A DNA stretch of 64,000 nucleotides from assembly GCF_002284535.1 (NCBI RefSeq), contig NZ_NPKH01000027.1:186001-250000 (forward strand), given 5' to 3'. The notes beneath the pieces are model-generated. The model was not told the origin of the DNA. It made no database searches and saw only the letters and a list, made by a program, of their open reading frames with translations. Positions 24,402 to 34,000 of this stretch are shown piece after piece. The position numbers were made by a program, and so were the translations under genes. The DNA comes from Mesorhizobium wenxiniae (GTDB taxonomy: Bacteria > Pseudomonadota > Alphaproteobacteria > Rhizobiales > Rhizobiaceae). Numbering within the stretch: the stretch's first letter is position 1; each line of letters begins with the position of its first letter.

Positions 24402-25112
24402 CTAGCGGGCCGCGCGGGCCCATTTGCGATACCAGCCTTCGCCCGCAATCGTGTTGCGATAAACAGTTTCGCGCTCCGTCGCCTCGGCTCCGGTCTCCGC
24501 CCGGATTTCCGCCTTGAGTGCGGCATCTTCGCGGCGAACCGGTATGACCTGGACGAGCGGCGTGCCCTTTTCGATGACGTAGAGGCCGTCGGGCGCGGTC
24601 GCGAAAAACGGAAAATGGATGTCGGCTGCGTACCTATCGGTATCGACGATGCCGGCGACGCATTCGAAAGGCTGAGCCGGCCTGTTGAGCGGCGGCAGGA
24701 ACAAACAACTCCAGCCCGGCGGGGTCCGGATCGACCAGTAATTGTGAAATTTGCATGGGGGTGCCGGCTCCTTCGGGTTGCCGGCGACCTGATGGGCGCC
24801 ATGATTGCTCACCATCACCCTGTCGAACTCCCAGCCGGCATCGACGGCGCGGCCGCCGTCCTTGATCTCAAGGCGGACGGTCGCCGCGAGCGGCAGGATC
24901 CAGCCGGTTGTCATCGCATCGAGAAACGGCATGCAGCGCTTGACGGTCAGACCATTGTTGGTGGCCGACGCTTGCTGCGAATCGACTGCCGGCAATTTGC
25001 GGAACCAGTCCGGCAGAACCGTCTTGGCTGCTACTGGCGGCGCGATGACGCCATAATCTTCCGGCCGACAGACAAACCGGATCGAGCGAGTGGTCTGGGA
25101 AAAATGAAACAT
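24402..25112 (-). CDS. DUF6065 family protein, predicted ECF target
   Basis: A 236-residue soluble protein that I place in the uncharacterised DUF6065 group by its overall pattern (RFVCRPEDYGVIAPPVAAK near the start, CKFHNYWSIRTPPGWSCLFLPPLNR in the middle, FPFFATAPDG). No signal peptide or membrane segment, so it is probably cytosolic. It is aromatic- and proline-rich. The start is supported by TTGGAGG six bases upstream. A perfect ECF-type element lies 30 bp before the ATG, giving a short leader of about 20-25 nt. It converges on the Ser/Asn repeat gene and shares its terminator. Confidence 0.8.
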   Translation of the reverse strand: MFHFSQTTRSIRFVCRPEDYGVIAPPVAAKTVLPDWFRKLPAVDSQQASATNNGLTVKRCMPFLDAMTTGWILPLAATVRLEIKDGGRAVDAGWEFDRVMVSNHGAHQVAGNPKEPAPPCKFHNYWSIRTPPGWSCLFLPPLNRPAQPFECVAGIVDTDRYAADIHFPFFATAPDGLYVIEKGTPLVQVIPVRREDAALKAEIRAETGAEATERETVYRNTIAGEGWYRKWARAAR

Positions 25113-25142
25113 TGATAGCCTCCAAGGAAAAATCCGAGGAGG

Positions 25143-25167
25143 AACGGGCCGCAGGCGGATTTATTCC
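25143..25167 (-). promoter_or_regulatory. ECF-type promoter for the DUF6065 gene
   Basis: On the minus strand GGAATAAA (25167-25160), 13 bp, CGTT (25146-25143) preceded by CC. It is the third copy of the element in this locus and lies in the gap between the GNAT gene and its target. Confidence 0.8.
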
Positions 25168-25260
25168 TGCTGGATGTCAACCGTCTGATTATGCAGGCCG
25201 GCTACGAGATTTGGCCGCCGTCGAGCGACCGTCGCGGCAGCGGCGCGCACAGCACACTGA

Positions 25261-25836
25261 TTAAAGCACCAATCGCATCAGCGGTCGGCCCGCCTTGCGC
25301 TCGACCAGCCTCTCGAAGCCGGCTTTCTCGAAGACCCGCGACGAGCCGACGAACAGCCCGATCGAACGCGAATCTTTCGACAGGTCGATCGGACACGCCT
25401 CGACCAGCCGCGCGCCATTCTGGCGAGCAAACTCGATGCCGCCTTCGACCAGCCGGTGCGTCACGCCCCTGCCGCGCGCCTTGACGCGGATGAAGAAGCA
25501 GGAGATCGCCCAGACGCCCGGATCCGTGGCGTCGGCAGGATCGACCGGCGCCGATCCCCTGCCCTTATTGTTCCATTCGGGCACGTCGGCGCGCGGGCCG
25601 ATCTGCATCCAGCCGACCGCCTTGCCATCCTCGAACGCCAGCAGGCCCGGTGGTGGCCCGGCCTCGATCCGCGCCTTGATGTGGTCCTTGTTGCGCTCCC
25701 GGTTGCTGGCGCGGCGCGCTGCCGGCGACAGCCGGAAATGTGTGCACCAGCAGCCGTAGCAGGCGCCTTGCTTACCGAAAAGATCTTCGAAATCAGCCCA
25801 AAGTTCAGGCACCAGCGGCGCTATGGTCGTATTCAT
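25261..25836 (-). CDS. GNAT family N-acetyltransferase
   Basis: A 191-residue acetyltransferase-fold protein. The acetyl-CoA binding region is visible as VWAISCFFIRVKARGRGVTHRLVEGGIEFA (the RGRGV loop near residue 120), followed by a later strand-helix with VFEKAGFERL. The N-terminal part GACYGCWCTHFRLS is cysteine-rich and typical of a subgroup of uncharacterised members. The substrate is unknown. It stands divergent from dinB with 68 bp between their starts. Confidence 0.85.
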   Translation of the reverse strand: MNTTIAPLVPELWADFEDLFGKQGACYGCWCTHFRLSPAARRASNRERNKDHIKARIEAGPPPGLLAFEDGKAVGWMQIGPRADVPEWNNKGRGSAPVDPADATDPGVWAISCFFIRVKARGRGVTHRLVEGGIEFARQNGARLVEACPIDLSKDSRSIGLFVGSSRVFEKAGFERLVERKAGRPLMRLVL

Positions 25837-25904
25837 GAGCTCTCTCCCGGCCCACCGCCTTGCCGTGGCGTCCGTCCTGACGTACCATTGCCTTTGTTCT
25901 CTTT

Positions 25905-27233
25905 ATGTTCGCAGCGATGTCGGCCTCTGTCAACAATCCCGATCACGGTTTTTGCCGCGACTGCCTGACCTTCCAGCACAGCGAGGCACGGCGCTGCGAA
26001 CGCTGCGGCAGTCCACGGCTTGCCCGCCATCCGGAGCTCTACCGGCTGCATCTTGCCCATATCGACTGCGACGCGTTTTACGCGGCGGTCGAAAAGCGCG
26101 ACAACCCAGCGCTGAAGGACCGGCCGTTGATCATCGGCGGCGGCAAGCGCGGCGTCGTCTCCACCGCTTGCTATATCGCGCGCATCAACGGGGTGCGCTC
26201 GGCGATGCCGATGTTCAAGGCGCTCGAAGCCTGTCCGGAAGCGGTCGTCATCCCCCCGGACATGGAAAAATATGCACGCGTCGGCCGCGAGGTGCGCGCC
26301 ATGATGCAGGCGCTGACGCCGCTGGTCGAGCCGATCTCCATCGACGAAGCATTTCTGGATCTTGCCGGCACCGAGCGTCTGCATGGCTTGCCGCCGGCGG
26401 TGGTGCTGGCCCGCTTCGCGCTTGGCGTGGAGAAGGAGATCGGCATCACCGTTTCAGCAGGCCTTTCCTACTGCAAGTTCCTGGCCAAGGTGGCATCGGA
26501 CTTTCGCAAGCCACGCGGCTTTTCGGTGATCGGCGAGGCTGAGGCATCAGGCTTTTTGGCCGAGCAGCCGGTGACGCTGATCTGGGGTGTGGGAAAAGCT
26601 TTCGCCGCCACGCTTGAACGGGACGGCGTCCGGATGATTGGCCAGTTGCAGCGCATGGAGCGCGGCGACCTGATGCGCCGCTATGGCGTGATGGGCAACC
26701 GGCTCTACCATCTGTCACGCGGTGAGGACGACCGCCGCGTCCATCCCGACCAGGATGCGAAGAGCGTATCGGCGGAGACCACCTTCGACACCGATATCGC
26801 TTCCCTGGATGAATTGGTTTCGGTGCTGAGAGCGCTTTCGGAAAAGGTTTCCGGGCGGCTGAAGAAATCCGGCATTGCCGGACGCACCGTCGTGCTGAAG
26901 CTGAAGACCCAGGATTTCAAGACCCGCACGCGCAACCGCCAGCTCGGCGACCCGACACGGCTGGCCGACCGCATTTTTTCGACCGGGCTCGAGCTGCTGC
27001 GCAAGGAGGCGGATGGCACGAGATACCGGCTGCTCGGCATCGGTGTCAGCGACCTTTCGAATGATGAAAAGGCTGATCCGCCCGACCTCGTCGATATCCA
27101 GTCGCGCAAGCGCGCCATGGCCGAAGGCGCCATCGACACGCTGCGCGACAAGTTCGGCCGCAGGGCGGTGGAGACCGGCTACACCTTCGGCAAGGGCCGC
27201 AACGCCCACCCGCCCGAGCTGATCGAGGACTGA
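25905..27233 (+). CDS. dinB: DNA polymerase IV with N-terminal four-cysteine motif
   Basis: A Y-family translesion polymerase of 442 residues. Catalytic acidic residues are in HIDCDAFYAAVEKRDNP (near residue 52) and SIDEAFLDL (near 145); the little-finger domain follows from about 290. Before the polymerase core there is a short extension with Cys17, Cys20, Cys31 and Cys34 (CRDC...CERC), a likely zinc ribbon. Starts at 25905 or 25917 both keep it. The stop TGA is the first part of a palindromic repeat. No LexA box was identified upstream. Confidence 0.93.
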   Translation: MFAAMSASVNNPDHGFCRDCLTFQHSEARRCERCGSPRLARHPELYRLHLAHIDCDAFYAAVEKRDNPALKDRPLIIGGGKRGVVSTACYIARINGVRSAMPMFKALEACPEAVVIPPDMEKYARVGREVRAMMQALTPLVEPISIDEAFLDLAGTERLHGLPPAVVLARFALGVEKEIGITVSAGLSYCKFLAKVASDFRKPRGFSVIGEAEASGFLAEQPVTLIWGVGKAFAATLERDGVRMIGQLQRMERGDLMRRYGVMGNRLYHLSRGEDDRRVHPDQDAKSVSAETTFDTDIASLDELVSVLRALSEKVSGRLKKSGIAGRTVVLKLKTQDFKTRTRNRQLGDPTRLADRIFSTGLELLRKEADGTRYRLLGIGVSDLSNDEKADPPDLVDIQSRKRAMAEGAIDTLRDKFGRRAVETGYTFGKGRNAHPPELIED

Positions 27234-27300
27234 GCATGATTCTGAACCGAGAGCTCCGCTTAAGCGAAAAGTGGAATCCGGTTCGGAAAAGATCATGCTC
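27232..27300. repeat. Rhizobial-type intergenic palindromic repeat
   Basis: Bounded by GAGCATGAT (27232-27240) and its complement ATCATGCTC (27292-27300), with an inner imperfect pairing of GAACCG and CGGTTC. It carries the segment AAGTGGAATCCGGTTCGGAAAA-like sequence that I associate with dispersed repeats of Mesorhizobium and Sinorhizobium. It starts inside the dinB stop codon. Confidence 0.7.
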
Positions 27301-27320
27301 AACAAAAGATAGAGCGGCTG

Positions 27321-27827
27321 TCAGATGCGCCTCAAGTCGATCCGGCTGGTCAAAACGCGCTCGCCGGTTTTCGGATCGACGTCGATAACGGTCAGCCGCA
27401 TGCCGTCCTCGCCGTTCTTCTCGACCGTCATTTGCGCCGTGCGATCGCCGTTGACCTCCTTCGCCCAACGGATGCCGAGATTGATCGCATTGCCTGAGCG
27501 CCTGCCGCTGAGCTGCGCCGGCCCGGTGCGGGACCCGACATAGGTCCCGGTGTACTTCGTCCCGCGGGACTTCAGATCGGCACTGATGGCGCGCGTCACC
27601 ACGACGAGACCGCGGCAGGTGCCGTCCAGCGACAATGAGCTCGATGTCGCGTCGGAATTGAAGCGGCAGGAGACGCTCACCGTCGGCGCCTCGGTGGTTA
27701 CCTTGACGGTCCCCTTGCCGGCGAAGTTTCCCTCGAACGAGCGGAGAAAATCGGCCTCGTCGGCATGAGCCGCGCCAGCCGCAGCCGTCAGGCAGCCGGC
27801 AAGTACAAATCGTGCAAATGATTTCAT
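27321..27827 (-). CDS. Small exported protein of unknown function
   Basis: A 168-residue protein starting MKSFARFVLAGCLTAAAGAAHA, a signal peptide cut near residue 22. The start at 27827 is set by GGAGAGA just upstream; the frame extends further upstream without conservation. The mature part is beta-rich (KGTVKVTTEAPTVSVSCRF, RGTKYTGTYVGS) and ends SRIDLRRI. It resembles small periplasmic proteins found in rhizobia, but I know no function. Confidence 0.75.
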   Translation of the reverse strand: MKSFARFVLAGCLTAAAGAAHADEADFLRSFEGNFAGKGTVKVTTEAPTVSVSCRFNSDATSSSLSLDGTCRGLVVVTRAISADLKSRGTKYTGTYVGSRTGPAQLSGRRSGNAINLGIRWAKEVNGDRTAQMTVEKNGEDGMRLTVIDVDPKTGERVLTSRIDLRRI

Positions 27828-28009
27828 GGGATCTCTCCTCGTTGATATCGGAACGACGATATTTCCAATGAACTGGCTGTTGGACCAACGCCCGCCGTGA
27901 CGGCAGGTTCCGCCTTCAACATGACCGTTTTGCAACACGACGCTTCTGGCCCAGCCGAATGCGTCGACTAGCGGTTGCGGTGAAAGTCCCGGCTTGCGAC
28001 ATAGCGCGC

Positions 28010-28891
28010 ATGGCACCCTCACCCTCGATCCCCAAGGCCGCGTTCTGGATGGCGCTGTCGATCGCATCGTTTCTGACGATGTCGGTCGCCGGCCGCGCCA
28101 CGACGGCCGAGCTCAACGTATTCCAGGTGCTGGAGCTGCGCTCGGTGATCGGCCTTTTCATCCTCCTGCCGCTGGTGATGATATCAGGCGGTTTTGCGGC
28201 AATGCGCACCAAACGCCCCTTGGCTCATATCGCTCGCAATGTCGTCCATTTTGTCGGCCAGGCGGCATGGCTATACGCCTTGACGCTGATCCCGCTGGCC
28301 GTGCTGATCTCCATCGAATTCACGACGCCGATCTGGACGGCCATTCTGGCGGTCGGCTTTCTTGGTGAAAGACTAAGCCGGCCAAGACTTGCGGCCATCG
28401 TGCTCGGACTGATCGGTGTGGTGATCATCGTCCGTCCGGGCGTCGGCTCCGTCGATCCGGGACATATCGTCGTGCTGGGTGCCGCGGTCTGCTTCGGCAT
28501 ATCTGTGGTCGTGGTCAAATCGCTGACGCGGACGGACAGCGTCGTGTCCATCATCTTCTGGATGCTGGTCATACAGTCGGTGCTCGGCCTTATCCCGGCG
28601 CTCTACGAATGGCGCAACCCGCCGCTCGAACTATGGCCGTGGATCCTGCTGATCGCCTTCACCGGCATGTCGTCGCATTTCTGCATGGCCCGCGCACTCG
28701 CCTATGCCGACGCGACCGTCATCTCGCCGATGGACTTTTTGCGCGTGCCGCTGTCAGCGCTGATCGGCTGGCTGCTCTACCACGAGCAGATCGATGCTTT
28801 CACCGCCGGCGGCGCCTTGCTGATCCTGTTGGGCAATCTGCTCAATCTGCAGAAAAAAGCGAGCAAACCAGCGGAAGTGGCAGCGTCTTAG
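28010..28891 (+). CDS. EamA/DMT-family transporter
   Basis: A 293-residue drug/metabolite superfamily permease with ten hydrophobic segments in two EamA halves (first half to about residue 135, second from HIVVLGAAVCFGISVVVVK). The start MAPSPSIPKAAFW at 28010 sits directly before helix 1; an in-frame start 51 bp upstream is less likely. The substrate is unknown. A 15-bp hairpin follows and separates it from the converging channel gene. Confidence 0.88.
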   Translation: MAPSPSIPKAAFWMALSIASFLTMSVAGRATTAELNVFQVLELRSVIGLFILLPLVMISGGFAAMRTKRPLAHIARNVVHFVGQAAWLYALTLIPLAVLISIEFTTPIWTAILAVGFLGERLSRPRLAAIVLGLIGVVIIVRPGVGSVDPGHIVVLGAAVCFGISVVVVKSLTRTDSVVSIIFWMLVIQSVLGLIPALYEWRNPPLELWPWILLIAFTGMSSHFCMARALAYADATVISPMDFLRVPLSALIGWLLYHEQIDAFTAGGALLILLGNLLNLQKKASKPAEVAAS

Positions 28892-28947
28892 CATTTTGCA
28901 GCCAAGGATCTTCGTTTGGCGTCCGACAAAATGCGTGAAAGCAAAGA

Positions 28948-28987
28948 GTTAGAGCGCGGTTTAGTTCCACCAAAACCGCGCTCTAAC
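28948..28987. terminator. 15-bp perfect hairpin between converging genes
   Basis: GTTAGAGCGCGGTTT at 28948-28962 pairs with 28973-28987; loop of 10 bases. Its position suits a bidirectional terminator, although the TTAGAGC start is also common in rhizobial dispersed palindromes. Confidence 0.65.
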
Positions 28988-28995
28988 CTCGCATC

Positions 28996-29796
28996 TCAGT
29001 CGCCTTCGTCGGGGATGTTGAGGATATGCCCGCACGCCTTGCAGTGGACCGCGTCGGCTTCATGCCGCTGAAGGCCGCATTGCGGGCAAGGAAAAAACAC
29101 CTTGTTGGGACGGAAGAGCGCCTGCGCCAGCCTGACGAACAACGATATGCCGATGATCATGGTGACGATGGCGGTGAGCTTGCCGGCGATACCCGGCAGA
29201 ACGATGTCACCGAAGCCGGTCGTGGTCACCGTGGCGACGGTGAAGTAGAGCGCGTCGACATAGCCTTCGAGACCGGCCCCAGTGCGGAAGAAGAAGGTGT
29301 AGACAAAACCGGTGATGACAAGGAGGAATGTCAGGAGATTGATGACTGCGTGGCTCGCCTCGCGCCATCGCCTGAGGCCGCGCATCTCGAGATACCGCCA
29401 CAGCGCGCCGCTGCGCGACAGCGACCACAGCCGCAATATGCGAAGGAAACCCAGATTGGCCAGCGCTGAAGGCATCAGCAGCGTCAGCAGGATAAATGCA
29501 TCGACCCACGACGCCGGCTGTTTCATCAGGCGCAGCATGTCGTTGGAGGCAAGCAGCCGCGCAACCATGTCGGCGGCGACAAGCGCTGCCACGGAATAAT
29601 CGAGCCAGAGGAACGAAGGCGACTCCTGGATCACCGGTGTGGCGATGAAGAAGGCGATGATGGCAAGGTCGATTATGATGGCAACCAGTTGAAACCGGAA
29701 AGCCGCGGGCGTGCGCCCGTGATAGAGTTTGCGCAGCGTGCCGCGCAGCCGCGTCAAGGCTGAATCCCGAGCTCCGTCCCTGTCTGGCGCCTTCAT
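28996..29796 (-). CDS. Voltage-gated-type potassium channel with C-terminal zinc ribbon
   Basis: A 266-residue six-helix channel subunit. An S4-like helix has spaced arginines (GFLRILRLWSLSRSG, residues 116-130); the selectivity filter is TTGFGD (192-197), with Phe in place of the usual Tyr, as in some K+ channels. After the last helix the protein continues into CPQC...CKAC (Cys237, 240, 252, 255), a zinc-ribbon-like tail on the cytoplasmic side. No RCK or cyclic-nucleotide domain is present. It could gate potassium in response to metal or redox state, which is inference. Confidence 0.88.
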   Translation of the reverse strand: MKAPDRDGARDSALTRLRGTLRKLYHGRTPAAFRFQLVAIIIDLAIIAFFIATPVIQESPSFLWLDYSVAALVAADMVARLLASNDMLRLMKQPASWVDAFILLTLLMPSALANLGFLRILRLWSLSRSGALWRYLEMRGLRRWREASHAVINLLTFLLVITGFVYTFFFRTGAGLEGYVDALYFTVATVTTTGFGDIVLPGIAGKLTAIVTMIIGISLFVRLAQALFRPNKVFFPCPQCGLQRHEADAVHCKACGHILNIPDEGD

Positions 29797-29900
29797 GACA
29801 ACTGCGATAACGCTCGCTGCGACAGCCGTCCAGTGGGGCAGAGCACGGTGAAGCCGCTGTGGCTTGAGAACATCCGGAGCGTTTTAGACCCGGAAAGCGA

Positions 29901-30911
29901 TCAGACCGGTTCCGCCTCGATGATGCTGATGCGAGGTCCAGCTTCAACGATATTGGCGACCTGGAAATCCGACGCCGCAAGCAGCAACTCGAATTCTTCT
30001 GCCGTGCGCTCCTGCCCGCCCGGCATGACCAGCATGTTCAGATCGCCGAATTTTGCGCCGGCGCCTTCGTTGGGCGGCGCCAGAATGCTCTCAAGCACCA
30101 GCAGTTTGCCGTCTGGGCGCATCGCCCGGCGGCAGGTTTTCAGGATCCGGATGTTTGTGTCGTCGTCCCAGTCATGCAGGATCCATTTAAGCACAATCGC
30201 ATCGGCGCCCTCGGGCACTGAGACGAAGAAATCGCCGGCGACGATGTCGCATCGATCGGCCACGCCCGCGGCGTCAAAGACCGGGCCGGCCTTCGCCACG
30301 ACCTGCGGCTGATCGAAAAGAATGCCGCGCTGGCCGGGATTGCGGCAGAGAATTTCGGCAAGCAGCGCGCCCTGCCCGCCCGCGACATCCATGACAACAG
30401 AGAACGGCCGGAACTCATAGGCGGCGATCACCGCGGCGGCGACGCCACGCGACATGGCCGTCATCGCCCGGTCGAAGATGGCGGACTCTTCCGGATGCTC
30501 CGCCCGGTATTCCCAAACGCCCTTGCCATGAGCGTGGCGAAAGGCATTTTCGCCGGTGCTGACACTGTGCAGCAGATCGCTCCATGCCTGACGGAAATAC
30601 GGCCGTCCGGCCAGAATCGCCCACGGTGCGACCGAATGCTGAACATCGGATCGCAATGCGCCACCAACCGGGGTCAGCGAGAAAAACCGGTCTTCCGCTT
30701 CATGGAACACGCCGACCGATGCCAGGGCGCGCAGCAGCCGGTAGAGCGCTTGCGGATGGGTATTGGTCAACGCGGCAAGTTCGCCGCTGGTGCGTTTTCC
30801 GTCCTTGAGACGGTCTGCGATGCCCAGTGTGGCGGCGACGCATACCGCCTGAGATACCTGGAACCCATTGACCATTTTCTGGAGTTCGGCAGCAGCTGTC
30901 CGCTCGTCCAT
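29901..30911 (-). CDS. SAM-dependent O-methyltransferase (family 2 type)
   Basis: A 336-residue methyltransferase of the plant-like/hydroxyindole O-methyltransferase fold. An N-terminal dimerisation winged helix (ALTNTHPQALYRLLRALASVGVF) precedes the SAM domain with motif VVMDVAGGQGALLAEIL and the catalytic region LKWILHDWDDD with the His-Asp pair. The start at 30911 follows a strong GGGGGAGAG. Substrate unknown; members act on hydroxylated aromatics or antibiotics. It stands alone, 104 bp from the channel gene and 180 bp after dnaE on the same strand. Confidence 0.9.
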   Translation of the reverse strand: MDERTAAAELQKMVNGFQVSQAVCVAATLGIADRLKDGKRTSGELAALTNTHPQALYRLLRALASVGVFHEAEDRFFSLTPVGGALRSDVQHSVAPWAILAGRPYFRQAWSDLLHSVSTGENAFRHAHGKGVWEYRAEHPEESAIFDRAMTAMSRGVAAAVIAAYEFRPFSVVMDVAGGQGALLAEILCRNPGQRGILFDQPQVVAKAGPVFDAAGVADRCDIVAGDFFVSVPEGADAIVLKWILHDWDDDTNIRILKTCRRAMRPDGKLLVLESILAPPNEGAGAKFGDLNMLVMPGGQERTAEEFELLLAASDFQVANIVEAGPRISIIEAEPV

Positions 30912-31091
30912 GAGGCTCTCCCCCGGCCGCCGAAAGAGCCAGGCCAACAACCGAAAAGACGAGTTGATGGCATGGCGGGCCGACCTCACGATACCAGTGG
31001 CAATGTCACCGGGCAATCCGGCGCTGGGCATGCTGGCGCCGGCTTGGCGGAACACGGTCCGAACACACGAGGCTGTGCCAATCCCGTTAGC

Positions 31092-34000
31092 TCACACCAG
31101 TTCTACTTCCACCACGCCCGGCACTGCGCGCATGGCCGACGCGATCTGTGGCGAGACGCGGTAACGGTTGGGCAGTTCGATCTCGACCTCGCCCTGCGCC
31201 TCATCCTTGATGACGATAATGCTCACCTGGCTATCGCCGCGCTGGGTAAGCTGCGATTGAATCGCCGACGCCGGTCGGTCATCCCTGACAAAGATGCGCA
31301 AGGCCTTCTGGATGCGGCTTGCCTCGTCCTCCAGCGACTGCACGGTCTGGATGCGCAGATTGACGCCTTCGGGCCTGTCCTCGGCCGAAACGGTGATCAC
31401 CACCGATCGGCCGGGCTCGAGCAGGTCGCGATACTGCGCCAGACCTTCGGAAAAAAGCACCGCTTCATACTGGCCCGACGTGTCGGAGAACTGCACGACG
31501 CCCATTTTGTTGCCGGTGCGCGTCTTGCGCTCCTGCTTGGTGGTGACCGTGCCGGCAAGCCGCCCGGCGGCAGCACCGCGTTTGACCGCGGCCGAGAACT
31601 CGGCCCAGTTCTGCACCCGCATCTTCTGCAGCGCCGCCTTGTATTCGTCCAGCGGATGCGCGGAGAGATAGAAGCCGACCACCTGGAATTCACGGTGCAG
31701 GCGGTCGGCGGCAAGCCACGGGTCGGTCGCCGGCAGGTTGAGCGCCTGCGACTGTGCGCCAAGCGAAGCACCGAAAATGTCGTGCTGGCCCGACATTGCA
31801 TTCTGCTGCGCCAGCGACGCCAGCCCCATCATCCGCTCGACGCCCGCCATCATCGCGGCGCGGTCGTGGCCGAAGCAGTCGAGCGCGCCGGCCATGATCA
31901 GGCTTTCGAAGACCCGCTTGCCGACGATTTTCGGATCGACCCTTTCGCAGAAATCGGCGAGGTTCTTGAACGGTTTTTCACCGCGCTTGGCGACTATGTG
32001 CTCGACCGCCGCGTCGCCGACGCCCTTGAGCGCGGCCAGCGAATAGAAGATCCGGTTCTCGCCGACTTCAAAGGCTCGGAAGCTTGATATCACCGACGGC
32101 GCCACGACGTCGACGCCGAGGCGCAGCGCATCCTGGCGGAAATCGGCGAGCTTGTCGGTGTTGCCCATGTCGAGCGTCATCGACGCGGCCAGGAACTCGA
32201 CCGGGTAGTGCGCCTTCAGATAGGCCGTCTGGTAGGAGACGACGGCATAGGCGGCCGCATGCGACTTGTTGAAACCGTAGTCGGCGAACTTTGCCAGCAG
32301 GTCGAAAATGAAGTCGGCTTGCGGCTTGCCGACGCCGCGCTCGACCGCGCCCGAAACAAAGCGCTCGCGCTGCTTGTCCATCTCGGCGCGGATCTTCTTG
32401 CCCATGGCGCGGCGCAGCAAATCGGCTTCGCCCAGCGAATAGCCGGCAAGCTCCTGCGCGATCTGCATCACCTGTTCCTGGTAGACGATTACGCCTTGCG
32501 TCTCCTTCACCAGATGGTCGATCTTTGGATGGATCGACGCCATCTCCTCCTCGCCATGCTTTCTGGCGTTGTAGGTCGGGATGTTCTCCATCGGCCCCGG
32601 CCGGTAAAGCGCGACCAGCGCGATAATGTCCTCGATGCAGTCAGGGCGCATGCCGATCAGCGCCTTGCGCATGCCTGCACTTTCCACCTGGAACACGCCG
32701 ACCACTTCGCCGCGCGACAGCATGGCATAGGTATCGGGGTCATCGAGCGGAATGTGGGCGAGATCGATCTCGATGCCGCGGCGGCGGATCAGCTTGACCG
32801 CGGTCTCCAGCACCGTCAGCGTCTTCAGGCCGAGGAAGTCGAACTTCACCAGCCCGGCCTGCTCGACATACTTCATGTTGAACTGGGTGACCGGCATGTC
32901 GGAGCGCGGGTCGCGGTACATTGGCACCAGCTCCCACAGTGGCCGGTCGCCGATGACGATGCCGGCGGCATGCGTCGAGGCGTGGCGGTAGAGCCCTTCC
33001 AGCTTCTGCGCCATGTCGAGCAGCGTCTGCACGATCGGCTCGCGCTCGGCCTCTTCGGCAAAGCGCGGCTCGTTGGCGATGGCGTCGGCGAGCTTGACCG
33101 GATTGGCTGGGTTCGACGGCACCATCTTAGAGAGCTTGTCGACTTGGCCATAGGGCATCTGCAGCACCCGGCCGACATCGCGAAGCACTGCGCGGGCCTG
33201 CAGCGTGCCGAAGGTGATGATCTGGCCGACCTGGTCGCGTCCGTATTTCTGCTGGACGTAGCGGATGACCTCCTCGCGCCGGTCCTGGCAGAAATCGATG
33301 TCGAAGTCGGGCATCGACACGCGGTCTGGATTGAGGAAGCGCTCGAACAGCAGCGAGAAGCGCAGCGGATCGATGTCGGTGATGGTCGTCGAATATGCAA
33401 CCAGCGAGCCGGCGCCCGATCCGCGGCCCGGCCCGACCGGAATGCCTTGCGCCTTCGCCCATTTGATGAAGTCGGCGACGATCAGGAAGTAGCCGGGATA
33501 TTTCATCCTCTCGATCACCCCGAGCTCGAAATCCAGCCTTTCGCGATATTGTTCGGCTGTGTAGCCAGCGGTCGGGCCGTGCGCTGCGAGCCGCGCCTCC
33601 AGCCCTTCATGCGCCTGTCTGGCAAGCTCCTGCGCCTCCGCCTTCACCGCCGCATCGGCGTCGGCGACGTCGCCGCCGGCAAAGCGGGGCAGGATCGGGT
33701 TGCGGGTCTTGGGATAGTAGGAGCAGCGCAGCGCGATTTCGACGGTGTTGTCGATCGCTTCCGGCAGATCGGCGAACAGCCTCGCCATGTCAGCCTGGCT
33801 TCTCAGAAAATTGTCGGGCGACAGGCGCCGGCGATTGTCCACGGCGACCACCGAACCTTCGGCGATGGCGATCAGCGCATCATGCGCCTCATAGTCGTCG
33901 CGCGAGGAGAAAAACGCCTCGTTGGTGGCAACCAGCGGCAAGTCATTGATGTAGGCGAGGTCGACTGACGATTTTTCGATGGCCCGGTCATAACCGGAAA

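Noticed and set aside
27828..28067. Possible tRNA suggested by the GSRVRVP-like translation near the DMT gene start
   Set aside because: No T-loop GTTCGA with pairing stem, no CCA end and no cloverleaf could be drawn.
32208..33968. 586-codon plus-strand frame inside dnaE
   Set aside because: Antisense to an intact replicative polymerase gene; no motifs.
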